NCBI RefSeq assembly: GCF_016820515.1
Contig: NZ_JADHDV010000010.1
Location: forward strand, 1 to 64,000
Direction: 5' to 3'
DNA from: Pseudoxanthomonas beigongshangi
GTDB lineage: Bacteria; Pseudomonadota; Gammaproteobacteria; Xanthomonadales; Xanthomonadaceae
DNA: 64,000 bases
Part shown: positions 46,761-57,426 of the stretch, one piece after another
Layout: each line of letters begins with the position of its first letter
How positions within the stretch are numbered: position 1 is the first letter of the stretch
The notes under the pieces: generated by a model
Told to the model about the DNA's origin: nothing
Seen by the model: only the letters and a program-made list of their open reading frames with translations
The model's database searches: none
Translations under genes and position numbers: made by a program

Positions 46761-47282
46761 TCAGGCGATCTGGAGCAGCGAAGCCAGCACGGGAGGCGCC
46801 TGGCCGCGATGGCGCTGGCATGGCGGCGCCGGCTTGCTCGGCACGCGACCGGAAGTGCGCAGGCATGCGCCGCCGGAAGGCGGTTGCCTGGACAAGGAGA
46901 ATGCCAGGACGGGGAGGAGTTCCCTCGGCGTCGCCACCGGTTCCGGTTCGGCGTGCTGGGAAACCGGCTGCAGGGTGACGCGCCGTTTCTTGGCCGGCTG
47001 ATCGTCATGGCGCCCCGCATCGGGCGCTCCATCTTCCGGCGCCTGCTGGAGCATTCCGACGGGACTGGCGCGGTTGTCCCAGTGGCCGAAACCATGCGGA
47101 CGCTGCCCGGCCATGGCGCCGAAGTGCAGGGTGGACAGCAACAGGCATACGGAGGCCAGCACGGCCAGCCACGCCGCACGCGGACGCACCTCGCGGCGCG
47201 ACCGGCGGGATTGGACAGCCTGGCGGATCGCCTGGAACAGAAACTTACCCCTGCATGGATGGCCGCCCCAAGGGGACGGCAA
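46761..47282 (-). CDS. Candidate small membrane protein under a Fur box (TTG start)
   Basis: 173 aa, not recognised. One hydrophobic segment (about residues 36-58, W-L-A-V-L-A-S-V-C-L-L-L) and a polar C-terminal half with two Cys and His-rich stretches. The only upstream start is a TTG with no clear ribosome site, which lowers confidence. A near-consensus Fur box 16 bases before it and the same-strand receptor 122 bases after it support expression under iron limitation. DUF2946-like proteins beside receptors are a loose comparison only. Confidence 0.45.
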   Translation of the reverse strand: MPSPWGGHPCRGKFLFQAIRQAVQSRRSRREVRPRAAWLAVLASVCLLLSTLHFGAMAGQRPHGFGHWDNRASPVGMLQQAPEDGAPDAGRHDDQPAKKRRVTLQPVSQHAEPEPVATPRELLPVLAFSLSRQPPSGGACLRTSGRVPSKPAPPCQRHRGQAPPVLASLLQIA

Positions 47283-47297
47283 GCGCAGGGATTTTAA

Positions 47298-47312
47298 TGA
47301 GAACCATTATCA
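47298..47312 (-). promoter_or_regulatory. Fur box upstream of the small ORF/receptor genes
   Basis: TGAGAACCATTATCA matches TGATAAT-N-ATTATCA at 12 of 14 arm positions. It sits 16-30 bases before the TTG of the 173-aa ORF and about 660 bases before the receptor start. A second half-site TGAGAGGCAT follows at 47321. Confidence 0.8.
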
Positions 47313-47338
47313 AATGCAAATGAGAGGCATCTTGCCGC

Positions 47339-48028
47339 TCATGTTTCGCCCCAGCGCCGCAGCAGGTTGTGGTACACGCCGGTCAACCGGACCACCGCGG
47401 CGTTGTCCGCGCCGGTCTGCCGCAATGTCTCCAGCGAAGTATCCATCTCGAACAGTAGGCGCCGGCAGGCGTCGTCGCGCACCATGCTCTGCACCCAGAA
47501 GAACGAGGCCAGGCGCGCGCCACGCGTCACCGGCTGGACCTTGTGCAGGCTGCTGGACGGATACAGCACCATGTCGCCGGCGGGCAGCTTCACTTCGTGC
47601 TCGCCATAGGTGTCGCTGACGATCAACTCGCCGCCGTCGTATTCGCCGGGCTCGCACAGGAACAGCGTGCAGGACACGTCGGAGCGCACCGCCTGGCTGC
47701 GGCCATCCGGGGTCCGGGTGAGCATCACCGAACCGTCGATGTGGAAGCCGTATTCACCGCCGCCCTGGTAGCGGTTGAAACGCGGTGGTACGACGTGGAG
47801 CGGCAGCGCCGCGGCGAAGTACAGGGGATTGCGTTCCAGCGCGGCCAGAATCCGCTGGCCCAGTTGTTCGCGCAGCGGCGAGGCGTCCGGCAACTGCTCG
47901 TTGCGCTTGACCTGCGCGCCCTGGACGCCGACGGTCTCGCGGCCGTCGGTCCAGTCGGCCTGGTCCAGCGCCTGCCGCATCGCCATGACCTCCTGTGGGG
48001 CGAGCACCTGGGGAATATGCAGCAGCAT
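47339..48028 (-). CDS. piuC: Fe(II)/2-oxoglutarate-dependent dioxygenase, PiuC/YbiX family
   Basis: 229 aa PKHD-type hydroxylase. The iron facial triad is visible as H-I-D in Y-G-F-H-I-D-G-S and a later His in S-S-L-H-K-V; the 2-oxoglutarate Arg follows in V-T-R-G-A-R. In Pseudomonas and E. coli this gene accompanies the catecholate receptor PiuA/Fiu. Here it lies 54 bases downstream of the second receptor, in the same order. Confidence 0.93.
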   Translation of the reverse strand: MLLHIPQVLAPQEVMAMRQALDQADWTDGRETVGVQGAQVKRNEQLPDASPLREQLGQRILAALERNPLYFAAALPLHVVPPRFNRYQGGGEYGFHIDGSVMLTRTPDGRSQAVRSDVSCTLFLCEPGEYDGGELIVSDTYGEHEVKLPAGDMVLYPSSSLHKVQPVTRGARLASFFWVQSMVRDDACRRLLFEMDTSLETLRQTGADNAAVVRLTGVYHNLLRRWGET

Positions 48029-48082
48029 GTCTTGCTCCTTGGAGGAAAACGGGGAGGCGCGCGCCTCCCCGCCACGACCGCG

Positions 48083-50410
48083 TCAGAACCGCAGGTTCAG
48101 GCTCAGCAGCACCGAACGCGGCGCACCCGGCGTGTAACGGTAGCCGCTCTTGTTGATCGCCGCCACGTAGTCCTTGTCGAACAGGTTGTAGGCGTTCAAG
48201 CGCAGATCCAGGTTCGGGCTGAAGGCATAACTGACAACCGCGTCCCACACCGTGTACGACTTGACGAAGTTCGGCGTGCCCACGGCACCGTCGGTGCCGC
48301 GCTTCATTTCGCCGGAGTAACGCACGCCACCGCCGACGGTCAGGCCGAAGGGGAGTTCGTAGGTGGTCCAGGCGGTGAAGGCGCTGTCCGGGGTGTAGCC
48401 CAGATCGCGGGTCTTGTCGTTCGCCACGACCGGGCCATCCTTCACGGTGGCGTCCATCGCGGTGTAGCCGGCGGACACGGACCAGTCGTCGGTAAGCTTG
48501 CCAACCGCCGAAACCTCCACGCCGCGCACGCGCTTCTCGCCGCCCTGGAAGGTCACCCCGTTCTCAGTGATCACTTCGTTGCTCACGTCAGTCTGAAACA
48601 CCGCCAGGGTCAGCAGCAAATCGTCACCCAGCAGGTTCCACTTGCTGCCGACCTCGAAGGTCTTGGCTTTCTGCGGGTCGTATTTGGGATTGTTGGCGCT
48701 GTTGTCCGCGTTGCTCAGTTCCAGCGCGGTACCGCCCGGAGGCTGCTGCGAAAGCGCGTAGTTGGCATACACGCTGGCGACGTTGCCCACCTTGTAGACC
48801 GCACCGAGTTTCCAGTTGACCAGGGTATCGGAGGCATCCCGATCCACGCCCGGCACGATGGTGCCGGTGGGCAGGCTGCCGCAGACGGGACCGCCGCGAC
48901 CGCCGCAGGCGACCAGGCTGCTGAAGTCGGTCTTGTAGTGATCCAGGCGGATGCCGGCGGTCAGCAGGAAGGCTTCGTTGAACTTCAGGGTATCGAAGGC
49001 GTACAGCGACGACGTGGTGATCTTGCCCTTGCTATGCGCACCATTGCGGCCCCAGCGCAGGCCGCTGACGTCAGGGTCGGGGTTGTACAGATTGGCCGCC
49101 GGCCAGGCGGTCCCCGGGATCGTGGCGACGCCCCAGCTTTCCAGTTCCTCGCGCGCGAACTCCAGTCCGGTGCTGAGGTTGTGCTGCACGCGGCCGGTCG
49201 AGAAGTCGGCGCGCAGGTTCAGCTGGTTGGTGGCGATGGTGTATTCCTGATCCTTGAAGGTTGGCAGGCTGCGGTTGACCGTCCAGCCATAAGGATTGTT
49301 GATGTCGGGGATGGTCAGCGTGGGCGTGGTGCCGGTGGCGGACAGCATGAATGCCGTCAGCATGTAGTCCTGTTCGTTCTTGCCCCAACGTGCGGTATTG
49401 GTCAGCTTCAGCGTGTCGGAGAAGTCGTGCTCGAAGCGGAACGTGGCCATTTGCGCGGTCACGTCGTCGTGATCGAAGCGCGTGCCGTAGAAGTTCTCGC
49501 TGTCCACGCGCGGCGCCAACGCGATCTGCGGACGGGCAGGGTCCGGCGAACTGTAGCCCGGCAGGCCGATGGTCGGCACGCCGCCGTCCGGCACGTTGTC
49601 CTGCTTCACGTACAGCAGGTTGAGGAAGTAACGGGTATCAGAGCCCAGGCCGAACGCCAGCGACGGCGCCACGCCCCAGCGCTTGTTGTTGATCAGATCG
49701 CGGCCGGGCACGTCGCTGTCCTGCGCCATCACGTTGAGGCGGAACGCCGTGCCGGGGATGCCGAGCGACTGGTTCCAGTCGGCGGTGACGCGCTTCTGGT
49801 CGTCACTGCCGATCGAGACGGTCGCGCTGATCGCGTCCTTCCGCGTGGCCTGCTTGCTGACCATGTTGATTGCGCCGGTCGGTGCGCTGCGGCCGTTGTC
49901 GGTGCCGGCCGGCCCCTTCTCGACTTCGACCTGTTCGACATTGAACACGTCGCGCGAGATCGAACCCAGGTCGCGCACGCCGTCGACGAAGATGCTGCTG
50001 GAACTGTCGAAGCCGCGCATGAACAAGGTGTCGCCGGTGGTGGTGTTGCCGTTTTCACCGACGAAGAAGGTGCCCACGCCCGGGCTGTTGCGCAGCGCCT
50101 CGGTCAGGGTGGTCGCGCCCTGCTGGTTGAACAGATCGTCGGTGATGATCTGGATGGTCTGCGGGGTGTCCTGCAGCGACTGGGTGAACTTGGGCGAGGC
50201 CAGCTTGTCCGCCTTGTATTCGCCGACCGAGGTGCCTTCGACGTGCACCTCCGGCAGGGTGGTCGGATCCGGTTTGGGCGCGTTGTCGGAGGCGACCTGG
50301 GCGGCGGCGGGGACGGCCAGCGCCAGGCTGGTCAGCAGGGTGGCGGTGGTCAGGCCGTTCGGGGAACGGGACGCGGGAGTGGCGTGCTTGCGCGACTTGA
50401 TCGGGTTCAT
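48083..50410 (-). CDS. TonB-dependent siderophore receptor (Fiu/PiuA type)
   Basis: 775 aa from ATG 50410. Signal peptide to A-A-A-Q, TonB box near T-L-P-E-V-H-V, plug domain with V-E-V-E-K-G-P-A-G-T-D-N-G-R-S-A-P-T-G-A-type stretch, C-terminal barrel ending V-L-L-S-L-N-L-R-F. The G-x-G-T-F-F-V-G-E-N-G-N-T block and the piuC neighbour point to a monomeric or catecholate siderophore ligand. An earlier in-frame start exists but lacks a signal peptide. Confidence 0.94.
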   Translation of the reverse strand: MNPIKSRKHATPASRSPNGLTTATLLTSLALAVPAAAQVASDNAPKPDPTTLPEVHVEGTSVGEYKADKLASPKFTQSLQDTPQTIQIITDDLFNQQGATTLTEALRNSPGVGTFFVGENGNTTTGDTLFMRGFDSSSSIFVDGVRDLGSISRDVFNVEQVEVEKGPAGTDNGRSAPTGAINMVSKQATRKDAISATVSIGSDDQKRVTADWNQSLGIPGTAFRLNVMAQDSDVPGRDLINNKRWGVAPSLAFGLGSDTRYFLNLLYVKQDNVPDGGVPTIGLPGYSSPDPARPQIALAPRVDSENFYGTRFDHDDVTAQMATFRFEHDFSDTLKLTNTARWGKNEQDYMLTAFMLSATGTTPTLTIPDINNPYGWTVNRSLPTFKDQEYTIATNQLNLRADFSTGRVQHNLSTGLEFAREELESWGVATIPGTAWPAANLYNPDPDVSGLRWGRNGAHSKGKITTSSLYAFDTLKFNEAFLLTAGIRLDHYKTDFSSLVACGGRGGPVCGSLPTGTIVPGVDRDASDTLVNWKLGAVYKVGNVASVYANYALSQQPPGGTALELSNADNSANNPKYDPQKAKTFEVGSKWNLLGDDLLLTLAVFQTDVSNEVITENGVTFQGGEKRVRGVEVSAVGKLTDDWSVSAGYTAMDATVKDGPVVANDKTRDLGYTPDSAFTAWTTYELPFGLTVGGGVRYSGEMKRGTDGAVGTPNFVKSYTVWDAVVSYAFSPNLDLRLNAYNLFDKDYVAAINKSGYRYTPGAPRSVLLSLNLRF

Positions 50411-50506
50411 GGGTGTCTTGGCGGTTGCGGAAGGGAATCCCCGTGGCGACGGGCGATGGGGAAGCGGGGGCGCTGGCGGCCCGGGCATCCGGATCGCCAG
50501 TGCGAT

Positions 50507-50920
50507 TCAGGCGCGCGGGGGCGCGTGGCCGTGCGGCAGACGGCAGGCGTCGGACCGGAACCGGACATTGCCGGAACGGAGGGACGCGCAACGTGCGGGC
50601 TGGAAGCCGGGGCGGTCAGCGGGGGCGGGGCCGCTCGCAGGGTCGAACTCGCCTTCGGGTGAAGGTTCGACGGCGGCGATCGGGTCCACGGACGGGAGTT
50701 GCCAGCCTGTGGCGGGACTTCTCTCTTCGGCGTCCCGGGTGTTTGCCTCCGCTGCCGGAGTCCCCTCGGACAACGCGGCCGCCACCACGGTCGGGCCGGT
50801 GACGGCCGCGACGGATGCCGACGCGACCGGAAGCAGCCACACCAACGACCACAACAGTCCCAGCAGCGCCCAGAAGAGGGCGCTGCGACGTTCGTCACGG
50901 GGGCGGGTCGGAAGGGGCAA
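50507..50920 (-). CDS. Candidate small membrane protein under a Fur box (TTG start)
   Basis: 137 aa, not recognised. One hydrophobic segment (about residues 15-45, A-L-F-W-A-L-L-G-L-L-W) then a Pro/Glu-rich tail with two Cys. The start is a TTG without a clear ribosome site; an in-frame stop lies 6 codons upstream. Its layout mirrors the 173-aa ORF: Fur box, small one-helix protein, TonB receptor. Confidence 0.45.
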   Translation of the reverse strand: MPLPTRPRDERRSALFWALLGLLWSLVWLLPVASASVAAVTGPTVVAAALSEGTPAAEANTRDAEERSPATGWQLPSVDPIAAVEPSPEGEFDPASGPAPADRPGFQPARCASLRSGNVRFRSDACRLPHGHAPPRA

Positions 50921-50964
50921 GGGGAGCGGAGCGGGTCAGCCGGATAACGAATTTATAATCTTAA

Positions 50965-50979
50965 TGATAATTGTTCTCT
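50965..50979 (-). promoter_or_regulatory. Fur box upstream of the second receptor unit
   Basis: TGATAATTGTTCTCT matches the 7-1-7 consensus at 11 of 14 arm positions within an AT-rich patch (50949-50982) that stands out from the GC-rich surroundings. It lies 45 bases before the 137-aa ORF start. Confidence 0.75.
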
Positions 50980-51019
50980 TTCGCAAAGGCGCCTCGCCGA
51001 ATGGCGGTGCGGAAGAAAC

Positions 51020-51047
51020 AAAAAAGGCGGATTCCGGGGAATCCGCC
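51020..51047 (-). terminator. Terminator after the Rieske ferredoxin gene
   Basis: Stem GGCGGATTC / GAATCCGCC with a 4-base loop; in the minus direction it is followed by six T. It ends the acetyltransferase-Rieske unit 26 bases past the stop. Confidence 0.9.
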
Positions 51048-51073
51048 CTTGGGAGCCGCCGCCGGCGTGCCGA

Positions 51074-51406
51074 TTAGCCGCGGTCGTCGCGGGTCCAGAG
51101 CCCGCCGTGTTCCTGCTTGACCGGGAACTTGGGTACCGGCGAATAGGCCGGCGCGCACAGCGCCCGACCATCGCGGATATCGAACTTGGCCCCGTGCAGG
51201 ATGCATTCGATGGTGGCCTCGTCGCCGTCGTAATTGCCGGAGGACAGTTCGAAATCCTCGTGGCTGCAGCGATCCTCCAGCGCGTAGAAATCGCCGTCGT
51301 AGTTCATCACCAGGATCGGGGTGCCGGTGACTTCGTCGAATACCGTGCGCATCTCGCCGGGCAGCATTTCGCCCAGCGCGCAGACGAAGGTCCAGTTCTC
51401 GCTCAC
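51074..51406 (-). CDS. Rieske [2Fe-2S] ferredoxin
   Basis: 110 aa. Ligands Cys47-x-His49 and Cys68-x2-His71 form the Rieske cluster (C-S-H and C-I-L-H-G). Soluble type, similar to ferredoxin subunits of non-heme dioxygenases but with no oxygenase gene nearby. It overlaps the acetyltransferase by 4 bases and lies downstream of sufBCDS, so it may be a client or electron carrier for cluster assembly. Confidence 0.92.
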   Translation of the reverse strand: MSENWTFVCALGEMLPGEMRTVFDEVTGTPILVMNYDGDFYALEDRCSHEDFELSSGNYDGDEATIECILHGAKFDIRDGRALCAPAYSPVPKFPVKQEHGGLWTRDDRG

Positions 51407-51927
51407 AGCGCCTTCTCCAGCACCTCGAAGCGGAGATCGTCGCGCTTGGGAATGCCGAAGCGCTCGTCGCCGTAGGGGAAGGGCTTCTTGATGCCGGTGC
51501 GCACGTAGCCACGACGCTCGTAGAAGGCGATGAGTTCGTCGCGCACGTCGATGACACTCATCCGGATGGCCGGTTGTCGCCAGTCTTCGCGAACCACGCG
51601 TTCGGCCTCGGCGATCACCGCCTTGCCCACGCCGCCGCCCTGCAGATCGGGCCGGACCGAGAACATGCCGAAGTAGCCGGCGCCGTCCTCCACCGCGACA
51701 TGCGCGCAGGCCAGCATCTGCCCATCGCGTTCGGCGACAAGGATGCGGCTCCGGGCGCGTTCGATGTCACGCAGCAGGCCTTCGGGATCGATGCGCTGGC
51801 CATCCAGCAGATCGGCTTCGGTGGTCCAGCCCTGCTTGCTGACCTCGCCACGGTAGGCGGAGGTCACCAGCGAGACGAGGGCGGGGATGTCCGCGGCGGT
51901 AGCGGTACGGAAGGTCAGCATGCTCAT
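51403..51927 (-). CDS. GNAT family N-acetyltransferase
   Basis: 174 aa. The acetyl-CoA loop is V-R-P-D-L-Q-G-G-G-V-G-K; a Y-E-R-R-G-Y near the C-terminus is typical. Substrate unknown. It lies 124 bases downstream of sufS, with a REP-like palindrome in between, and is coupled to the Rieske gene. Confidence 0.9.
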   Translation of the reverse strand: MSMLTFRTATAADIPALVSLVTSAYRGEVSKQGWTTEADLLDGQRIDPEGLLRDIERARSRILVAERDGQMLACAHVAVEDGAGYFGMFSVRPDLQGGGVGKAVIAEAERVVREDWRQPAIRMSVIDVRDELIAFYERRGYVRTGIKKPFPYGDERFGIPKRDDLRFEVLEKAL

Positions 51928-51958
51928 GCGCCGATCTTACGGAAAACCGCCCCCCAAC

Positions 51959-52033
51959 TGTAGGAGCGACGTCAGTCGCGACCGGGATCCCGGACGGCCC
52001 AGATATCCGGTCGCGACCGACGTCGCTCCTGCA
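51959..52033. repeat. REP-like imperfect palindrome
   Basis: TGTAGGAGCGACGTCAGTCG... (51959-51987) is matched by its near-complement ending CGACGTCGCTCCTGCA (52007-52033), about 26 paired bases around a 19-base centre. The GTAGGAGCGAC-type arm is characteristic of repetitive palindromes in Xanthomonadaceae. Only one copy is present in this window. Confidence 0.85.
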
Positions 52034-52051
52034 GGGGGATGCGCGCCGCAA

Positions 52052-53305
52052 TCAGGCCAGCAGGCTGCGGGCTTTCTTCAGCGCGGCGGCGAAGGCTTCG
52101 ATTTCGGCGTGGGTGTTGTAGAAGGCCAGCGAGGCCCGGCAGGTCGCGGCGACCCCGAAGAATTGCAGCAGCGGATGCGCGCAGTGCTGGCCGGAACGGA
52201 TCGCCACGCCTTCCAGGTCCAGCAGGGTCGCCAGATCGTGCGCATGGGCGCCTTCGACCAGGAAGGAGATGACCGCGGCTTTCTCCGGCGCGGTGCCGAA
52301 GATGCGCAGGCCGTCGATCTTACGCAGCTCTTCGGTCGCGTGGGCCAGCAGTTCGGTTTCGCGCGCCTCGATGTTGGCCATGCCGACCGACTCGAGGTAA
52401 TCCACCGCCGCGCCCAGGCCGATGAAACCGGCGATGTTGGGCGTGCCGGCCTCGAACTTGTGCGGCGGGTCGTTGAACACCGTGCCGTCGAAGCTGACCT
52501 CCTTGATCATCTCGCCGCCACCGATGAAGGGCGGCATGGCCTGCAGATGCTCGCGCCGGGCCCACAGCGCGCCGGTGCCGGTGGGCCCGCACATCTTGTG
52601 GCCGGTCAGGGCATAGAAATCGCAGCCGATCGCGGCCACGTCCACCGGGCGGTGCGGCGTGGCCTGCGACCCGTCCACCATCGTGACGATGCCGTGCTTG
52701 CGCGCTTCCCGGCAGATCTCGCGGACCGGATTGACCGTGCCCAGCACGTTGGACACGTGGGTAATCGCCAGCAGCTTCACATCCGGCGTCATCGCCGCGT
52801 ACAGGCCGGGCAGGTCCAGCGAACCGTCCGGAAGAATCTCGGCCACGCGAAGGGTGGCGCCGGTGCGCTGGGCGACCAGCTGCCACGGCACGATGTTGGC
52901 GTGATGCTCCATCCGCGAAACCAGGATGACATCGCCCTTGCCCAGGCGCGGCAGCGCCCAGGAGTAGGCGACCAGGTTGATCGCGAAGGTGGTGCCGCTG
53001 CACAGCACCAGTTCGTCGGCGCGCACGTTGAGGAAGCGGGCCAGCTTGCGGCGCGCGCCTTCGTAAGCGTCGGTGGCCTCGGTGCCGAGCGTGTGCACCG
53101 CGCGGCTGACGTTGGCGTTGTGGCGGCGGTAGAACGCGTCCGTGGCGGCGATTACCGATGCCGGTTTCTGGCCGGTGTTGGCGCTGTCGAAATAGATCAG
53201 CGGCTTGCCGTGGACCTGGCGCTCCAGCAGCGGGAAGTCGGCGCGCACGCGCGCCCAGTCCGGCGTGCCGGCCGGATCGCGATGTGGCGCGGGACCGGCG
53301 TTCAC
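52052..53305 (-). CDS. sufS: Cysteine desulfurase SufS
   Basis: 417 aa, GTG start overlapping the sufD stop. PLP Lys lies in L-T-G-H-K-M-C-G-P-T-G and the persulfide Cys in R-S-G-Q-H-C-A-H-P. Type II desulfurase supplying sulfur to SufBCD; a SufE or SufU partner is not encoded nearby. Confidence 0.95.
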   Translation of the reverse strand: MNAGPAPHRDPAGTPDWARVRADFPLLERQVHGKPLIYFDSANTGQKPASVIAATDAFYRRHNANVSRAVHTLGTEATDAYEGARRKLARFLNVRADELVLCSGTTFAINLVAYSWALPRLGKGDVILVSRMEHHANIVPWQLVAQRTGATLRVAEILPDGSLDLPGLYAAMTPDVKLLAITHVSNVLGTVNPVREICREARKHGIVTMVDGSQATPHRPVDVAAIGCDFYALTGHKMCGPTGTGALWARREHLQAMPPFIGGGEMIKEVSFDGTVFNDPPHKFEAGTPNIAGFIGLGAAVDYLESVGMANIEARETELLAHATEELRKIDGLRIFGTAPEKAAVISFLVEGAHAHDLATLLDLEGVAIRSGQHCAHPLLQFFGVAATCRASLAFYNTHAEIEAFAAALKKARSLLA

Positions 53306-54560
53306 GGCGCACCCAGCCCGGCCAGGGCCTGGTCGATGCGCTGCGACAACTGCTCACGCACCGCCGGGTTGGTGATGATGGACATCGGCTCGCGGCAGAA
53401 CGCGGCGGTCAGCAACTGCTGCGCTTCCGTTTCCGGAAGGCCGCGCGAACGCAGGTAGAACAGCGCGTTGGCGTCCAGTCGGCCGACGGTCGCGCCGTGC
53501 GCGGCCTTCACTTCGTCGGCATGGATTTCCAGCACCGGCTGGGTGTCGATCTCGGCGTTGTCGGACAGCAGCAGGTTCTTGTTCGACAGCGCCGCGTCGG
53601 TACCGTCCGCACCCTCGCGGATCAAGATGCCGCCATGGAACACCGCGCGGCCGCGCCCGGCGCCCAGTCCGCGCCAAGTCAGTTCGCAGGTGGTGTCGCG
53701 GGCGATGTGGTCGATGCCCAGCCGGGTATCCAGGTGGCGGCGGCCGTCGGCGAGCAGCACGCCGTTGGCAATCAGGCGGGCCCGATCGCCTTCCAGCCGC
53801 ACGTTGAACTCGTGCCGCGACAGCGCCGCGCCCAGTTCCAGATCGATGCGGCGGTATTCGGCATCGCTGGCCAGCACGGCATCCGTGCGCAACAGGTGGG
53901 TGGCGCGATCGCCGTCTTCCTGCACGCGCGCGTGGGCCAGGCGCGCACCGCGCCCGACATGGACATGGACCAGCGTGTTGGCCAGATGGGCGTGCGAGCC
54001 GGTGCCGAAATGATGTTCGAACACCTTGAGCGAGGCACCCGCGCGCAGTTCGACGAGATTGCGCAGATGCCAGGCATGGTCGGTGTCGTCGGGCGCGCCG
54101 ATGAACACCAGGTGCAGCGGCGCCTCGACTTCGACGGACTCGGCCACCCGCAGCAGCACGCCTTCATTGGCGAGGGCCGCGTTGAGACGGGCGAACACTT
54201 CATCGCTCCGTTCGAAACGGCGTTGCAGGAAGCGGGCGGATTCGCCGCCCTCGGCCAGCGCCTCGGACAACAGCTGCAGGCTGACGCCTTCCGGCAAGTC
54301 GCTGGTCAGCGAAAGCGCGACCGAATAGCGTCCATTGACGAACACCGCGCGCGGGCCCGGGATGCCGGCCAGCAGCATCGGATCCAGCGCGGGCAGGGCT
54401 TCGACCGGGGCGAAGCTGCGGCGTTCGAGCTGGCGCAGCGAGGTGTACTTCCACGCCTCGGCGCGCGGACCGGGCAGGCCGTCGCGCAGCGCCTCGTCCA
54501 GCACCGCGCGGCGCGCGGCATCGCCGCTGAAGCCGGTGGCGAGGGAATCCAGCAGGGCGC

Positions 54561-54564
<4 letters not shown>
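53302..54564 (-). CDS. sufD: Fe-S cluster assembly protein SufD
   Basis: 420 aa beta-helix scaffold subunit of SufBC2D. Typical W-K-Y-T-S-L near the N-terminus and a C-terminal H-G-A-T-V-G-R-L-D-A-N-A-L-F-Y-L-R-S-R-G. Coupled by 4-base overlaps to sufC and sufS. Confidence 0.95.
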
Positions 54565-55328
<764 letters not shown>

Positions 55329-55330
55329 GG

Positions 55331-55410
55331 GATTGGGGATTCGAAATAGGGATTCGTTGAATGCAGGAGGGAAGCGGGGGAGCGGGTTTCGCTCTTGCGA
55401 ATCCCCAATC
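55331..55410. repeat. Inverted repeat in the sufB-sufC gap
   Basis: GATTGGGGATTCG (55331-55343) and its exact complement CGAATCCCCAATC (55398-55410), 54 bases apart, with additional GGGATTCG / CGAATCCC copies beside them. Such GGGATT-rich repeats are widespread between genes in this bacterial family. Confidence 0.8.
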
Positions 55411-55438
55411 TCCAATCCCGAATCCCGGGAAGAAAGCG

Positions 55439-56878
<1,440 letters not shown>

Positions 56879-56894
56879 TGGGCTGCCTGTGTAC

Positions 56895-57353
56895 TCAACT
56901 GCTGGCGACGCGCACGGCGATCGGGCGCCGGCGGACGTCGTCGGGGGAAGCGGGAGGGTGGAGCATCTGCGCCAGGGTCACGCCGCGCAGGGCGTCGGCG
57001 ACCACGTCGTTGATCAGGCGCCAGTTGGCGCGGGCGCCGCACTGGTGCGCGATCCCGCAGTGGCTGTCGGCCTGACTGCATTCGGTCATCGCCAGCGGCC
57101 CTTCCATGGCCTCGACGATCTCGATCAGGCTGATGTCGGCGGCGGCCCGGCTCAGCCGGTAGCCGCCATGCACGCCGCGCAGGCCCTCGACCAGGCCGGC
57201 CTGGGCCAGCGGCTTGAGGACCTTGCTGACGGTGGGCGATTCCAGCCCGGAGTGATCGGCCAGATCGGTGGCGCTCAGCACCTCGCCCGGCCGTGCGGCG
57301 AGCACGGTCAGCACCACGGTGGCGTAGTCGGTGAGCTTGGTGACGCGGAGCAT
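56895..57353 (-). CDS. Rrf2-family SUF operon regulator
   Basis: 152 aa winged helix-turn-helix with [21 protein letters not shown] and an IscR-like cluster site Cys92-x6-Cys99-x5-Cys105. It should sense Fe-S or redox state and repress the operon it heads. A 5-7-5 palindrome upstream is the likely operator. Confidence 0.93.
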   Translation of the reverse strand: MLRVTKLTDYATVVLTVLAARPGEVLSATDLADHSGLESPTVSKVLKPLAQAGLVEGLRGVHGGYRLSRAAADISLIEIVEAMEGPLAMTECSQADSHCGIAHQCGARANWRLINDVVADALRGVTLAQMLHPPASPDDVRRRPIAVRVASS

Positions 57354-57375
57354 GGCGGGACGGGGGAATTAAAAA

Positions 57376-57392
57376 CGTACCGAAATTGTACG
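57376..57392. promoter_or_regulatory. Candidate operator of the SUF regulator
   Basis: CGTAC-N7-GTACG, perfect arms in an AT-rich patch 23-39 bases upstream of the regulator start, where a promoter is expected. An autoregulatory site for the Rrf2 protein is inferred. Confidence 0.6.
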
Positions 57393-57426
57393 CTTTAACC
57401 CGGCGCCCCGCCAAGCGTGAACTTGT

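Noticed and set aside
47543-50662. 1039-codon plus-strand open frame
   Set aside because: Antisense to the second TonB receptor and piuC, whose motifs are complete on the other strand.
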